From Cadophora sp. MPI-SDFR-AT-0126 (lineage: Eukaryota > Ascomycota > Leotiomycetes > Helotiales > Ploettnerulaceae), in assembly GCA_020747065.1 (NCBI GenBank), contig JAGMVK010000017.1:310001-374000 (forward strand): a stretch of 64,000 bases of DNA. Reading direction: 5' to 3'. Below the pieces are notes generated by a model, which did no database searches, was not told the origin of the DNA, and saw only the letters and a list, made by a program, of their open reading frames with translations. A program made the position numbers and the translations under genes. Positions within the stretch are counted from its first letter, which is position 1. Each line of letters starts with the position of its first letter. Below are positions 1 through 12,118 of the stretch, one piece after another.

Positions 1-1847
1 TTTGGAACAGCCTGCAAAGAACACAATGTTGGGTCTTTCCCAACATTTGTACTTTACAAGGATGGTGTGGAGGTCAAGCGACTGGAGGGGGCTAAAGACA
101 TGAAAACTCTGAGCCAGTTCGTGGAATCGTCACTGGACTCGATTCGACCAGGATCCCGCCCAGTTGGAGATCCAGAATTGCCGGCAGCAGGAGATAAAAC
201 TTCGAAGGAATACCAGGGCCCGCAACCTGCAGATGCCAAAGCAACTGGCCCCGTAGGCGCTGCGCCTGTTGCTACGAGCCCTGTAAAGGCGACCGCTTCA
301 TCTGCCAGTGAGGATCTCAAGGAAGAAGAAACAAAGGCCCCCAGTACTACCGTGAAAACCAATCCAGCCAAAGTTCCAAAAAAGCCAGTCCTTCCACCCA
401 AATCCACGGCTATTCCAAACACTCTTGGGAAATCGATATCATTCACGGCTGAAAGCTTCCAAAAGCAAGTGACTATGACCCAGGAGCCATGGTTCATCAA
501 GTTCTATGCGCCATGGTGCCACCACTGCCAGGCAATGGCTCCAAACTGGATCCAACTCGCCAAAGAGATGAAGGGCAAGCTCAACATTGGAGAGGTCAAC
601 TGCGATGTTGAAGCAAGATTGTGCAAGGAAGTCCGGCTACGGGGATACCCTACGATTCTCTTCTTCCGTGGTGGAGAACGTGTGGAATATGAAGGTCTTC
701 GAGGCCTTGGCGATTTCGTGTCCTATGCCAACAAGGCTATTGACGTTGGCGATGGTGTGAAGGACATTGATGCTTTGGAATTTGCGGAGCTGGAGGAGAA
801 GGAAGAAGTCATTTTCCTCTACTTTTACGACCATGCTACAACTACCGAAGATTTCGCTGCCCTGGAAAGGTTGACATTGAGCTTGATCGGACACGCGAAA
901 TTGGTGAAAACCAACAGTGCCAAGTTGGCTGAACGCTACAAGATCACAACCTGGCCTAGACTTCTCGTGTCCCGCGACGGACGCCCCACTTATTATACAG
1001 CCCTCGCTCCCAAAGATATGCGGGATTTCAGACAAGTCCTCAACTGGATGCAGTCTGTTTGGTTACCAATCGTTCCGGAGCTTACAGCATCCAATTCACG
1101 AGAAATCATGGATGGAAAGCTGGTTGTCTTGGGTATACTCACACGCGAGCGGCCAGATGAGTTCTTGATGGCCAAGAAGGAGATCAAAAGCGCTGCTCTC
1201 GAGTGGATGGACAAGCAGACATTGGCCTTCCAACGCGAGCGTCAAGAACTTCGAGATGCCAAGCAATTGAGGCTTGAAGAGGCAGAAGATCGCAACGACC
1301 AACGAGCACTGCGAGCTGCCAAGAGCATTCGTATCAACATGGACAAGTCCGAACAGAAGGAAGTCGGTTTTGCATGGGTGGATGGTGTTTTCTGGGAACG
1401 GTGGATCAGGACGACATATGGTATCGAAGTTGCCAAAGATGGTGAGAAAGTCATCATCAATGACGAGGATGTAAGTATTCCAGAGGCCAAGTCTTGGAAA
1501 AATTGTTCTAATATGCATCACAGCAACGCAGATACTGGGACACAACTATCACCGGCAACTCTATCATGGCATCACGTACCTCTATCCTCGAAACGATACC
1601 TAAAGTCGTCGCATCGCCCCCAAAGATCAAGCCTAAATCTACGATCTCGAATTTTGAGAAGTTCTTCTTCGATATCAGAGGTGCCATTTCCGGGCACCCA
1701 TATCTCTCTGTTGGATTCCTGGCCGGCATTTTGATCGGAGTAGCGATGTGGAGTAAGGGACGCATGCGGAGGAGTAGAGGCGGTTTCTTCAGACTGGATG
1801 AAAAAGATGGACTGTTGGGCGGACCAGCAAATGGCAAGGTGGATTAG
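1..1847 (+). CDS. Membrane-anchored PDI-like thioredoxin-domain protein (5' partial)
   Basis: Probable protein disulfide isomerase relative that oxidises or isomerises cysteines of secretory proteins in the ER. The reading frame is open from base 1, so the start lies to the left. Coding parts are 1-1470 and 1524-1847; the 53-bp intron (1471-1523) has GTAAGT, CTAAT and CAG. The window opens inside a first thioredoxin fold (cis-proline segment SFPTFVLYKDG), whose active site is outside. A Pro/Ala/Lys-rich linker follows, then a second thioredoxin domain with an intact CHHC redox site at about 517-528 and a RGYPTILFF cis-proline strand. Next come a PDI b-like region, a charged coiled-coil stretch (about 1200-1350) and, in exon 2, one membrane segment followed by a short basic tail. 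This layout fits Eps1/TMX-type membrane PDIs. About 597 residues are visible. The assignment to a thioredoxin/PDI family is secure; the exact subfamily is inferred. Confidence 0.85.
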
Positions 1848-2302
1848 GTTAATGAGGATGGAAAATGAGGGGAAGAGAGCAATGTGACACAGAGAGACAG
1901 GTCGATTTGTATTATAGCGGGCTTGGGTTTTTCTCCATTGGGTGCGTATGGGTGTTGGAATTCATTGTAACTTGTTCTAACATCTGTTGTCCGCCGATAG
2001 CTCTGAACGTCTGTTATGTTTTGTTATGTTTCATTTAACGTAGACCAAGTGGTCATGCGGTCTCGAAATAGTTCATACCTTTTTTGGTACCTCAATGTTG
2101 ACATTTACGACGGTGAGTCGCACTTGACTAGATACAGGCGAAGATAGTATCTCGCTTTGATGCTTTTTATTGTTCCCTAATCTCTGACTCTCATATGTCT
2201 CAGCCACCAGCCAACATCTAGTCGCCGCTAGTTCTACATCGAATCATCTTCCACGTACATCCAAATCCACCCATTCATCCCCTAACCTTTCTACATCTCG
2301 CC
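1848..2302. other. 3' intergenic stretch between convergent genes
   Basis: About 455 bp separate the stop codons of the PDI-like gene (plus) and the EED gene (minus). It must hold both 3' UTRs. I see only short T-rich and TTATGTT-type repeats near 2015-2035 and no reading frame worth calling. Confidence 0.5.
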
Positions 2303-4573
2303 TCATCTTCCCCACCTTCCCAGCACCCCAATACTCCCACTACTCCCCGCAACGACACACCACTCGCCATCATTACTCCACGCTACCTGCCTCCCCGTAA
2401 ACTTCAGCCCCTTCACCATCTCTGTATGATGCGGCTCCATCTCCGTCATAGGATCGCCTAGTTCATATCTCGCTTTCCAGCCTTCCCTGCTGCGCGCCCA
2501 GTCTATCTTGCCTTTGCCTGCGTTGGTGTTCGTCGAGCTTTGGGCTTGGCCTTGCGATGTCTCGTCTTGATTCGTATGCTCTGAGCCGGTGGATTCAGAT
2601 AATGAGGTTTCGCGCGCGAGACGTGCGATTGCTCCTACGCCGCCGACGTTTCCGCCTCCTCGGTTGCGCCGCTGGAAGGGATGCAGGAAGGGGTGGGCGC
2701 GGAGAGTGTTGTCGGTTGGTGTGTTAAGTCCTTTTTCTCCCTTTGAAGGTGAATCACCACGATACTCAGGAGCAATCAAACCATCCGCGCCTGGCATCGA
2801 GCCCTGCGTATCGTAGTAATTCTCAAAACGTTCGAAATCCCAGAAGAAGACCTTGCTGTTCGTGTTACAGAAGGCTATGACAGGATGCCGTCCAGGTCCG
2901 GTTTTGCAGCCGGGAAAGAGCGAGAAGCGCGTGAACATAATGTGGCTTTCGGGGATGGAGAGTTGTAGGTGACGGGTGTAGAGCGATATGGCGTTGTCGG
3001 CGGCAGAGACGGGAGGGGAGACAAATGAGGAGCGGGCGTCTCGTGAAGCGTCGTGGGAGGTGGGTGCGAGGGAGGAGGAAGGGGGTGGGGAGGAACTATC
3101 GAAGTTCGTGATTGACCAGAGGACAATGTTGTGCTCGTTGGCGGCTTTGGAGAGGATCAGGTCACCGAACCAGGAGACACTGTTGATGAAGGTTTTAGCG
3201 ATCTTGTCTGGTTTTGTATGCTGCGCCGAATTTCGGCTGAATTGGTATGGTAAGGCGTAGGTATGGAGGAATGGGATAGCAAAAGATATGGACCCACCAG
3301 TCTACGATGTCACCATGGATTTCGGACGTTGAAAAATGAGGGTAGTAAATCCGCGTTGGAATGTTGGTACCGGTATTGGCGTCTGGAAACTCCGGTAGCG
3401 TCCACTGTTATGATTAGAGGAAGAAGTTCTCAATGAGGTTCGCGAGAGCATGGCTCACGAGGTTGATTCTGTGGTCTATACCTCCTGAGAGGAGATAGCG
3501 ACCTGAAGGATGGAAAGCCTAGACGGCATGTTAGATGGCCTCGTTGGACAGACTTCTGAGATAGGCTCACAAGACATAGAACGGTCTCTTTATGGCCATC
3601 TCCTTCTAGAATTGCCGCACAAGGTTGATTCGCGTGGCGAGGATCTAGACTCCATATCCGTACTGTGCAGTCCTCAGATGCTGATGCTATGATGTATGGA
3701 TTAATGGGTGATACCGCAAGGTCATTAATTTCCTAGAAACATCAGTTTCATCGACTAGACAGCTTCTCGAATTGTCACTAAAGCCTTAGTCACTTACACC
3801 TCCGTGACCTGGAAAGGTCTAAAGGTATTCATTAGCCACAGCTTTACAGTCCGCTTCTGGTGTTGGTCTACTTACCATCAATAGATCACCTGTTACTACG
3901 TTGAATACTTTGACTTGATCGCTTCCCCCAGCCACACAGAGTAATGGAGTGCCAGTCTCGGCATCTTTACTCCATGCACATGCGTAATGATCTGTTTCTT
4001 TCTGTCTGTATTCAGATACAAAGGTCTATCGATGGTAAGACTAGACTCAACTTACCTCCTCATCCAGAATCTCTTGAATGACATTAATCTTCGCGTGATC
4101 TTTCCCGCCAGATGGACGGCACACCATTATCTTCGCTCGAGTTAGATGCCAGCCATTGCACTGCACCGCGGGGTGTGGCAGGATGGGACGAAAAAGGAAG
4201 GGTAGGGGAACTCACCCGCTTGCCACCTACAACGGCAAAGACAGGGTCTACCCCAGGTTCAGTGTACGGGTAGAACTTGACGTCGAAGAAGTCCGCCGAC
4301 ACTGCACAAGGCCGTCAGCAGATGCAGTAGCAAAAGGCAGTAGTCAGCGGGCGATGTGCGTCCATCCACTCTACTCTGCCATAAGGGCTTCGACACACCG
4401 TTGTCCAGGGCCTAAATTAGATTCATCCATTAGGAACGGTCCCGCAAGGTGAATGGTCACACAGGGAAAAGACAGGGAGCCTTGCCCTCGGAGAAAGAAT
4501 TACTTACCATCATCTGGTGAGCTTCTCTCAGGTGAGGAAGCTCCCACTCCCGCTTATCATCTTTCGAGGACAT
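2303..4573 (-). CDS. eed: Polycomb PRC2 subunit EED, WD40 protein
   Basis: EED is the WD40 propeller of PRC2. It binds trimethylated H3K27 and stimulates the Set7/EZH2 methyltransferase in the nucleus, supporting facultative heterochromatin. My model has ten exons: 4508-4573, 4399-4411, 4216-4301, 4056-4130, 3876-4001, 3798-3818, 3571-3732, 3459-3518, 3298-3404, 2303-3236. These give 549 residues with every phase matching. Diagnostic segments in order are FFDVKFYPY..DPVFAVVGGKR, HYACAWSKD, GHGGEINDLAVSP..IIASASEDCTVRIW, GHKETVLCL..FHPSGRYLLSGGID, YYPHFSTSEIHGDIVDC, and SVSWFGDLILSKA, all matching the EED layout. A long Ser/Gly/Asn-rich insert interrupts the last blades, about 2560-2830, before the closing KGLKFTGRQVAWSNDGEWCVVAGS. 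The ATG was chosen because it opens the only frame that splices correctly into the conserved region. The other PRC2 subunits are not in this window. Confidence 0.92.
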
Positions 4574-7500
4574 GACTCTCCGGCTTAGTGGCTACCTTCA
4601 GGAGACGGATGTTGCCGTAGCGTGCTGGATCTCGAGTAAGAGACTTTGGATATCGGACGCGGAGGCTTTACAAGGTGGACGAAAGCTTGGTATTAAGAAA
4701 TGCAAAGCTCGAAAATTGACCCCTGACGCCGATTCACAGGTAAAAGAACTGAAACAGTACACTGAGTCAATTTTTGTGACATTGCAGGCATCCAATACAG
4801 AGCAGAATCTGTTGGTGTCGGTAACTGAAGACAAGAAACTAGCTTGCTGTTCTTGGCTTGACGAGAAAGAATACGGATAATCATGTGACCACCGCTTTGC
4901 AAATACACAATTCCTGACCGCAACTGGCCGGCCACCTGCACCCTGCCAAGGAAACCTACATCTCGTAGGTATGGACTTGCATCCGCGAGGTGGGTGGGCA
5001 TCTCCCGAAGTGCATGCGCATCTGTCGTGATGATTTTCACCGCTTCTCGGCAGGCAAAGCCGGAAAAACAAAAGAAAGTTCAGACGACTGGGGCAGCAAG
5101 GCAAGGCAAAGCAAAGCAGAGCAGAGCAAACGGCCCGCGGGCTGCGTGCGTGCTGTACAGCATAAGCTAAAGGTGAAACTTACCGAGAGTCTGGAAAAGC
5201 TAGGGATGTAAGCAGGCATTGTGCATCGGGCCTTGAAGGATGGGAGGATGGAGGATGCAAGTGCGGCTGTGGTGATGCGACCCTGGGGCAAGGGATGTGT
5301 ATGTGGTGTGGTAGGAAAGAGGCGAGGGAGGGAGGTCGACGTTGTCCGAATTCCTGGAATTGTCGCTACCAGCGCGATCCTGCTGTGACGGGGTGGCACT
5401 GTGGCACTGTGGCACAGAATGGGCTTGGGTCTAGAACCCGACGATCCTCGACGAGATTGAAGTTGTGTTGGTGCGGTATGGTGTTATTGGTATTGAAGCT
5501 TGGGTCGAGGTCGTGGACTTCTAGGACAATATGCAGGCGAATTTCTCTGGAGAGTCCGTGTTTGGACGTGCGCTTAAGTGTCTCCTCGTGTACTTAATTG
5601 GCAGCTGTTGGGATGTGCTTTTCAGGCATAGGAGAAAAGAAAGGGGGGAGGTTCAGGTTTGGTAGAAAGAGAACACTGAAGTCGAGCTAAACGACATTTT
5701 GATAGCGGCCTTGTCGCCTGTCAAAGCGGGAGCTTAATTTGTAGTCAGCTAGCCGCTGTTGCACCATATTCCAACCTTCGCTGGTTGAAAAAAAAAATCA
5801 GAAATGCATGTTCGCTAGATTCCAGAATAACTAGTCAATATCGTGGCGCTGCATGGGTCGGTCTTTGCATTTCCATGCTGAAGAAGTAATTATCCAGCCA
5901 GCCTCCAGGCACTTATTCGACCACCACTCGGTACCAGGCTCGATTAGTGAGAACGGAAGAGGCTTTTCTCCAAAGGAAGATTGGCATGTCACCGTCAAAA
6001 TGGCACCACCGTTGACGGTATATCCGACTACTCACAGAATCATCAAAGAAATCGTACCATTAAGATCTTGTCTTCAGTGATTTCAAATACTCGCTCATCT
6101 CCTTCCCCTGGAGGAATGTCCACAGAATGTCGCTATTGCAGGCTGGGGGTTCAGGTTGAAGCCACTGAATGTCAGAACTTTACACACTCCTCGAGTTATC
6201 AAGTGTATCAACAACCAAAAACAGCCTTACGCTTTGATAGGATCCCGATTTCTCATGGAGACCGAAAATCCTTGCTATAAAGTTAGCCGAATGGTAGGTT
6301 GAGTATGGTCAGCCCGTCAAACTGTTATGAAAAGGGTTGATATTGACGAGGTTCTGCAAGATATGGAAGACTGGAACCCAGCGGTGTCCCGAAACCCTGG
6401 AGATCATTACGGAGATATCCCCCGAAGGAGGAGCTGTCAAGCAGCATGGGCCACACCCCACAGTGTGTCGTCCACCTTCACGGGCCGTGCGAGGAGGCAC
6501 AGACAAACAGAATTCCCATCCCATCAAACCAATGTGCATCGATCCCAACCCAGACCTTCCTCCCTGACTCGAGGATGTCTGGATCGCTGGGTTTGTAGTG
6601 ACATTCCCAGGATGAGAGACTTTCTCGTCCTGTCTCATGTAACACAATGACCAACTACCAAAAATGTCGGGATAGTTACCAGGTTCAAACGTGCTTCAAT
6701 GCAGAAGACTTGAGTTGCACGAGGCAGCCAACCGCCGGTACCAAGTCCCAGAGCCGTGTTCAAGTACACACGCTAATAAAGAAGTCAGTCATACCGTAGT
6801 ACGGCATAAATTTCCCCTGTGCGACTCTGTTTCCTGGGAATCCTGATCGGACGCAATGATAAGATGGCGGTCGCGGACTGGAGTACCATGGATTTGCTGC
6901 AAGCCATGTTGGTTCTTTGGGATTTTGGAGCTCTGCTAGTATCACACGGGGAAGGAATTAGTTGCGAAACCTCAGACGCCGTAGTCCAGAATCCCCACAA
7001 CCGGGTCAACGCCACACAGCCGTGCCGTTGACTTGCGTTTGTTGGATCCTCGAGCTCGAGCCTCCTGTAGACAGTGCGTAGAGAACGACGGACAGGTGAT
7101 GGAAAGTTCCACATACACAGTTGCAGTGATGCTTGCGATGTAGAAGGTAGAGTCTGAACGTTCAGGTTCGATTCGGGAGCAGGGATAACCTTCGGCTGCT
7201 CCGTGGCTAGCGATGTATTGACGGAGCAGGCCGAGGCGGCGTTGGGCCAGCCAGCATTTCTGAGGTCCTGTCTATGTCAGAACCCTGTGTTGAGTTAAGT
7301 CAAGCATAACTCAGTCTAGATCATCTTGGATTGAGAAAATAGACGCAGTCTCGTTGGGTAATATATATCATTTCAATATAAGAGTGGAGTCCTCGAGACG
7401 AGACACCAAAACCGATACAAAACCGGTCCAGGACACAAGAGAGAGATCGACGGCCTAGCGCTGTCGCCCTAACTGATAACATTCTAGCCGCGGGGACTCA

Positions 7501-8605
7501 TTGACCGGCACAAACAAAAGTCCCGTCGCTTCTCGGGCTCTTACTCTTGCTTCTTGCTCTTGTCCCTGTCCCTAGCCGCCTTTCCTTGTTAGCCCGCCCT
7601 CCTCTCTATCCCTAAAGTAGTAGATTAAAGCTTGGGTTCCCTTCTCTTAGCCGGCCTAGCGAAAAGCCTCCCAAGTCATATTCTAACTCAACGACCTGTC
7701 CTGCCACTTTTCCCCCTCTCTTTCCTCCTTCTCCCTCTCTTCCCAGTCCTCAGCCCATTCAATAGATATCTTGTGTATGCCTCCTCCTCCGTCCATTTGA
7801 CCTTCTTCTTCGAACGCATGACGCAGCGATTCCTCCATCTGCATCTTTCCATCTCTCGTCCACATCCACTGCACTGCTACCCTGCAAACTGCAGGTGTTG
7901 ACTGTTGCAAGATAGCACCAATCAATGACTTGACACTTGAGACCGGGACCCTGGCCCGCTGGCTGCCACCCTTGAAGCCCACCTCCACACTCATCCTCGA
8001 CTTCGACATTCCGTTTGGCCTCCGAGGACCCTTGTGACGGCGGCAGAGCTTGGAGCCCATGTCCTCTGCTTGTCAACCCTGTCTTGCCTTTTGGTCTTGC
8101 CCACCCTGGTGATCCGCAGACAAGCCCCCCGGGCTCTTCACTCGCAAGCAAATCCTAAATCAGCCATTCCAGCATTTGTTCCATCTATATCGGATCGTCT
8201 AATTTGATATTGACTTTCCTGGGCCTCACAGCTCCGTCTTCTCAAGAAGGGTATGCCAGATATAAGTACACTTTGCCAGCCTACGACCAGAAAACCACTC
8301 TTCCGCCGTGTGCACACATCTCAAGCATCTTCCTTGTGCACTCAACCCCAATCGGCGATTCGCCAATTTTTCGAACGGACGTGCTACGTAACTACCCTTC
8401 TCAACAACCCCGTCGATATTACACAAATATCCTTCGTCATACTCCACCTCGCTGCCATACAAAGAATCCCCTACGCCTGTGTCGACTTCGTCTCATTGAG
8501 TCGAGGATCTATCGTCTTCCTTGACTGTGGGTGAAGCTGGGTAGTGTTGTTTCCTCATGAAGAGCTGAGATATCTTTTTAGAGATACAGAGCCAGCTTCT
8601 TCGCA
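4574..8605. other. 4-kb gene-poor interval upstream of EED and the PAS gene
   Basis: Both flanking genes are transcribed away from this stretch, so it contains their promoters and 5' leaders. About 5090-5130 is a purine-rich run of AAGCA/GAGCA repeats, and 5396-5416 holds three tandem copies of a GGCACTGT unit. Reading frames here are short, overlap one another on both strands and look like no family. From about 7500 to 8600 the plus strand is strongly pyrimidine-rich (many CTTCTC, CCTCTC, TCCCTC runs), typical of a fungal 5' UTR and core promoter. I see no convincing gene, tRNA or transposon. Confidence 0.5.
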
Positions 8606-10556
8606 ATGGAGACTACATTTATGACAATTCACAGTGAGTAATCATACTTGCTTGAGGGCATGGTGATATGTTTTATTTCTTTACTGCTAACATATCCTCA
8701 ACAGACCTCAGCCGCGAGGCCAATATTCTGTTTGCCTCGGAGTCTATCGTTGATATCTTGGGCTTTCAACCAGAAGAAGTCATTGGCAGGTCAAGCTTCG
8801 ATTACTTCCATCCCGATGAAGTTTTCAATGCCAGAACTATTCACACCCGTGGCGTCCAGATGGACAAGGCTGCTGTACTCCACTACGCTCGAATTCTGAA
8901 CCGAGATGGACAGTGGGTTTACTGCGAATGTGTGTTCACAATCGTCTACGAAGTCCTAGTCGCCTGCACCAGCATCTACAGAAGAGGAGACGAGAAGAAC
9001 GAACGTAAGTTCGACATAGTCTCCCGATGATCATAGCTAAAGTATGACCAGGTCGAGCTGCAGAAGCTCCAGTGATTCGGCGTCTCTTTGCATCTTCTCC
9101 AAGAGATCCACGATACCATATGTTGGAGCACCTATCCTCAAAGTTCAGAACTCCACCTCAAGCATCGCTCCTCGAGCCTCGAGCTGCTCTGATCCTAAAC
9201 CGTTTCACACGTACGCTCACAGTCATGTACGCCACGAATGCTGTTAGCAGCATACTCGGCATCTCCCCTGAAGAATTCAAGGACAAGAGTTTCTATGAGT
9301 GCATGCAAGAGAACTGTCTTCCGGAAGCCATTCGTTGCCTGGAAAGTGCGAAAGCCAACGACTCCATCGCCTACCTTCGTTTTTGGCTCCGAAATCCTCG
9401 TCGAGAAGGAGAGATTGACGAAGATAATGATGAAGAAATGCGCGAAGCCAGTCAGAGCAGCGATTCCGAGGATGGAGGTGTGGAACTCCATGGGCACATG
9501 GACATAGACTACAATCCGGCTGCGGAGAGCAGCGCGTCTGCTGCTGTGGCTACTAAGACCTCTGGAAATGGGGAATCTTCGACCATAGCGCCATCCTACC
9601 AGCCTAGAGCCGATATGCGGACATCTTCAGGAGAAAGTACGGATCTTGAGCAAGATGCGACGCATGCCATCTTCGATAAGGAGAAAGCATCGCGGTCATC
9701 GACGTCATCTCTGGCTCTTGTGTCTCCGGAAGAGCGTGCCCAACGAAGAAGAACAAGGTCTCCTACGCCCGCTGCTCCTGCTCCCGGACCTGTCGAGATC
9801 GAAGCCGTTGTTTCCTGCACCTCCGACGGATTGGTAGTAGTTCTCCGACGAGCTCGTCCGGCCATACCATCTCTCCAGCAGCCTGTGAATCCTGCTCAGG
9901 CGCCACTTTATGCAAATGGTCTATTCGCGGCTCCTTGGGGTGTGAACCCGATCCGACCTCATCTGTTCCAACCCAATCCGCAGTATCCTTTTCAGCACGG
10001 TCTGCAAGCTCCTCAGCTTCCGGCTGGTGGACCACCGCTAGCCGAGTTCATGAACTCGATTCGGGAGGTTGCTGTCTTCGCTTGGTCCTTGGCAGGCATT
10101 AATGGAAACATTGCCTCATACGGGCACGGTGTTCCTCGAGGAGAGAGTCAGCCACCTGGCGGACTTCCAATTTGGGATCCTCATGGCCAACCAAGCCCTG
10201 GCTATTTCCCGCCTGAGAATCAAGCTGCCCAAAGATGGTCCCGATTGGGCGAGAAAACTAACGAGCCTGGTGGTGGAAACCAGGTGCCTCCTTATCAGCA
10301 CCACGGCGAGCAGCAGCTTCTTGAAAGGCATGGTTATGGCCACGACTTGTCTATGAGTATGGTACCTAGCCATTCTGGCTCGATGATGGATCGACCTGCG
10401 CCAGCTTATACGTTTGAGCCTCAACCTGGCCATAGTCCAGGACGCCAAAGCTGGGGATCTCCACCACGGGCGGTTGAGCAGCCACCCACCATGCAGCCAC
10501 AGAGCTCCCAGAGTCCACGCGAGGGGGCGTCCGAAAAACATAATCCTTGGCTCTAG
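8606..10556 (+). CDS. PAS-domain protein, putative sensor or regulator
   Basis: Three exons (8606-8633, 8705-9004, 9052-10556) give 610 residues; both introns have good GT..AG borders and matching phase. Residues about 10-105 form a clear PAS domain (LFASESIVDILGF, EEVIGRSSFDYFHPDE, then strands ending GQWVYCECVFTIVY). A second PAS-like fold begins near residue 154 (ILNRFTRTLTVMYATNAVSSILG, EFKDKSFYECM, IAYLRFWLR at about 226) but is interrupted by about 130 acidic, Ser/Thr-rich residues before its likely last strand, EIEAVVSCTSDGLVVVLRRA, at 357-376. The remaining 230 residues are Pro/Gln/Gly-rich and look disordered. There is no LOV cysteine motif, zinc finger or kinase domain, so this is neither a WC-1 photoreceptor nor a histidine kinase. 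The family is fungal PAS-fold proteins related to white-collar PAS modules; ligand and role are unknown. Confidence 0.8.
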
Positions 10557-11062
10557 TTGGAACAGATGCTGGGAAGGTCTTCAAGACCGATGTGTCTTTA
10601 CTGTGTTCTTTTTGAGCGAACTGGAAAAGCCGGAATCGGGAATCTGGGGAGAATCTGCAACTGTCCTGTCTCTCATGTTGTAATTCTTCTGTATGACTAA
10701 TGAATATACCACTTCTCGCTGTGATTCTATCATTTCCAGATTTCTGTGACTATATATTGTACATATTTGTACTGTATGGTCGCATTCAGATCTAGAACAG
10801 CACGGAGCCCCACTAAAAGCCGGGAGCTCTCGTTCTAACCTAGCAGGGATAGCTCCCGCTCAAAGCTTGGCATTTGACGCGCAGCACATCAGTTGAGGAA
10901 ACCGTGGATGGAAGCCGTAGCCGTAATACCAGGTACACATCAGCATTGAAGTTCACCCCAACGTCCTGACTTGGTCTCTTCCACAGACGGCGAACCAAGA
11001 GTCACAATTTCTGGTCTTCGCACCAAGTTCGACAGCTTCATCAGCTGCGATCAACCACAAAA
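10557..11062. other. Intergenic: PAS-gene 3' UTR and Yip-gene promoter
   Basis: The 506-bp gap between two plus-strand genes contains an imperfect hairpin (GGGAGCT at about 10821, AGCTCCC about 25 bp downstream). No gene is visible. Confidence 0.4.
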
Positions 11063-12118
11063 ATGGCATCCTCCTCGAACCCTTACGAGCACTACAACCA
11101 ACCCCATATCGAAGATGACGACCTGATAGATCCAGATGATGGTATGCCACTTCTCCTGCCATATACATGATCTTCTACCATCACCAAAAGCTCAAGCTGA
11201 CACTCACAAGCGGACCTCGACGACCTCGACGACCCTCTCCAACCCTCACAAACACATTCCTCCAGAGCACCCCTCGTATCAGGCAACATAAACAGCGGCT
11301 CCTCCTCCTCCGCACCCCTCAACGAATCCTACCTCACCTCGCGCATCCCCGGCGAAGACCGCCGCGCACCCACCAACACGATCGACGAGTCGGTATGGGA
11401 GACACTCCGACGAGACCTCCTCGCCGTCTGGTCCAAGATGCGCGAGGTCTTGTACCCCAAGTACCTCTTCGGGGGCTCGATGCTCGACGGCACGACGTCC
11501 TTACGCGGCGCTTATGAGAACCTCCGCGGTGCGGGGATCAGTGGTGCGAGAGATGAGATTATGGGTCTTGCGGGTAGAGCGCTGGACCCGGATGCGTTGC
11601 TGGCGCAGGGGAACATGAGCGAGGGATTGAGGGATTGGGATCTTTGGGGACCACTGGTTTTCTGCTTGCTCCTGAGTCTGTTCTTGAGCTTTAGTGCGGA
11701 TAAGGAACAGAAGAGCTTGGTATTCAGTGGGGTATTCGCTATGGTGTGGATTGGGGAGGCGGTGGTAACGATGCAGATTAAGTTACTGGGTGGTAATATG
11801 TGAGTTGCTCTCTAGTCTGGAATTTGGATCGGAAGCGGGATGCTGGACTTGTACTAATTGTCTTTCAGTTCCTTCGCGCAAAGCGTCTGCATTATCGGAT
11901 ACACCCTCTTTCCTCTCGTCATCGCAGCTCTCCTCTCGGTTTTCAGCCTCCCAACTGTCGCTCGAGTACCCGTCTACCTAGTTCTAGTCGGCTGGTCACT
12001 AGCAGCGGGCGTCAGCATTCTCGGTGGAAGCGGCGTGGTGAAGAACAGAGTCGGCATTGCCGTTTACCCGCTCTTCGTCTTCTATTTGATGCTGGGATGC
12101 TTGTGCTTCATCAGCTGA
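11063..12118 (+). CDS. Yip1-domain Golgi membrane protein (Yip4/YIPF6 type)
   Basis: Polytopic Golgi/ER protein expected to bind prenylated Rab/Ypt GTPases and take part in vesicle budding. Exons 11063-11141, 11211-11799 and 11869-12118 give 305 residues with phases that match. The N-terminus is an acidic cytosolic arm (repeats of DLDD) with a Ser/Pro segment. The family signature follows: ESVWETLRRDLLAVWSKMREVLYP, then WDLWGPLVFCLLLSLFLSF as membrane span 1. Four more hydrophobic spans follow (FSGVFAMVWIGEAVVTM, SVCIIGYTLFPLVIAALL, PVYLVLVGWSLAAGVSIL, YPLFVFYLMLGCLCFIS), the last ending at the C-terminus. Five spans with a cytosolic N-terminus is the Yip1-family topology, and the WETL..D..AVW motif points to the Yip4/YIPF6 branch. 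Confidence 0.9.

Noticed and set aside
7150..7200. GGTTCGATTC, resembling the B box of a tRNA gene
   Set aside because: The flanking bases do not form a five-pair T stem and no A box, anticodon arm or acceptor stem can be built around it.
7632..8534. Several 70-130-codon frames on both strands upstream of the PAS gene
   Set aside because: They come from pyrimidine-rich sequence with few stops; the products are low-complexity and mutually overlapping.
10800..10860. GGGAGCT/AGCTCCC inverted repeat as a terminator or transposon end
   Set aside because: Only seven pairs, with no target-site duplication or partner copy in the window.
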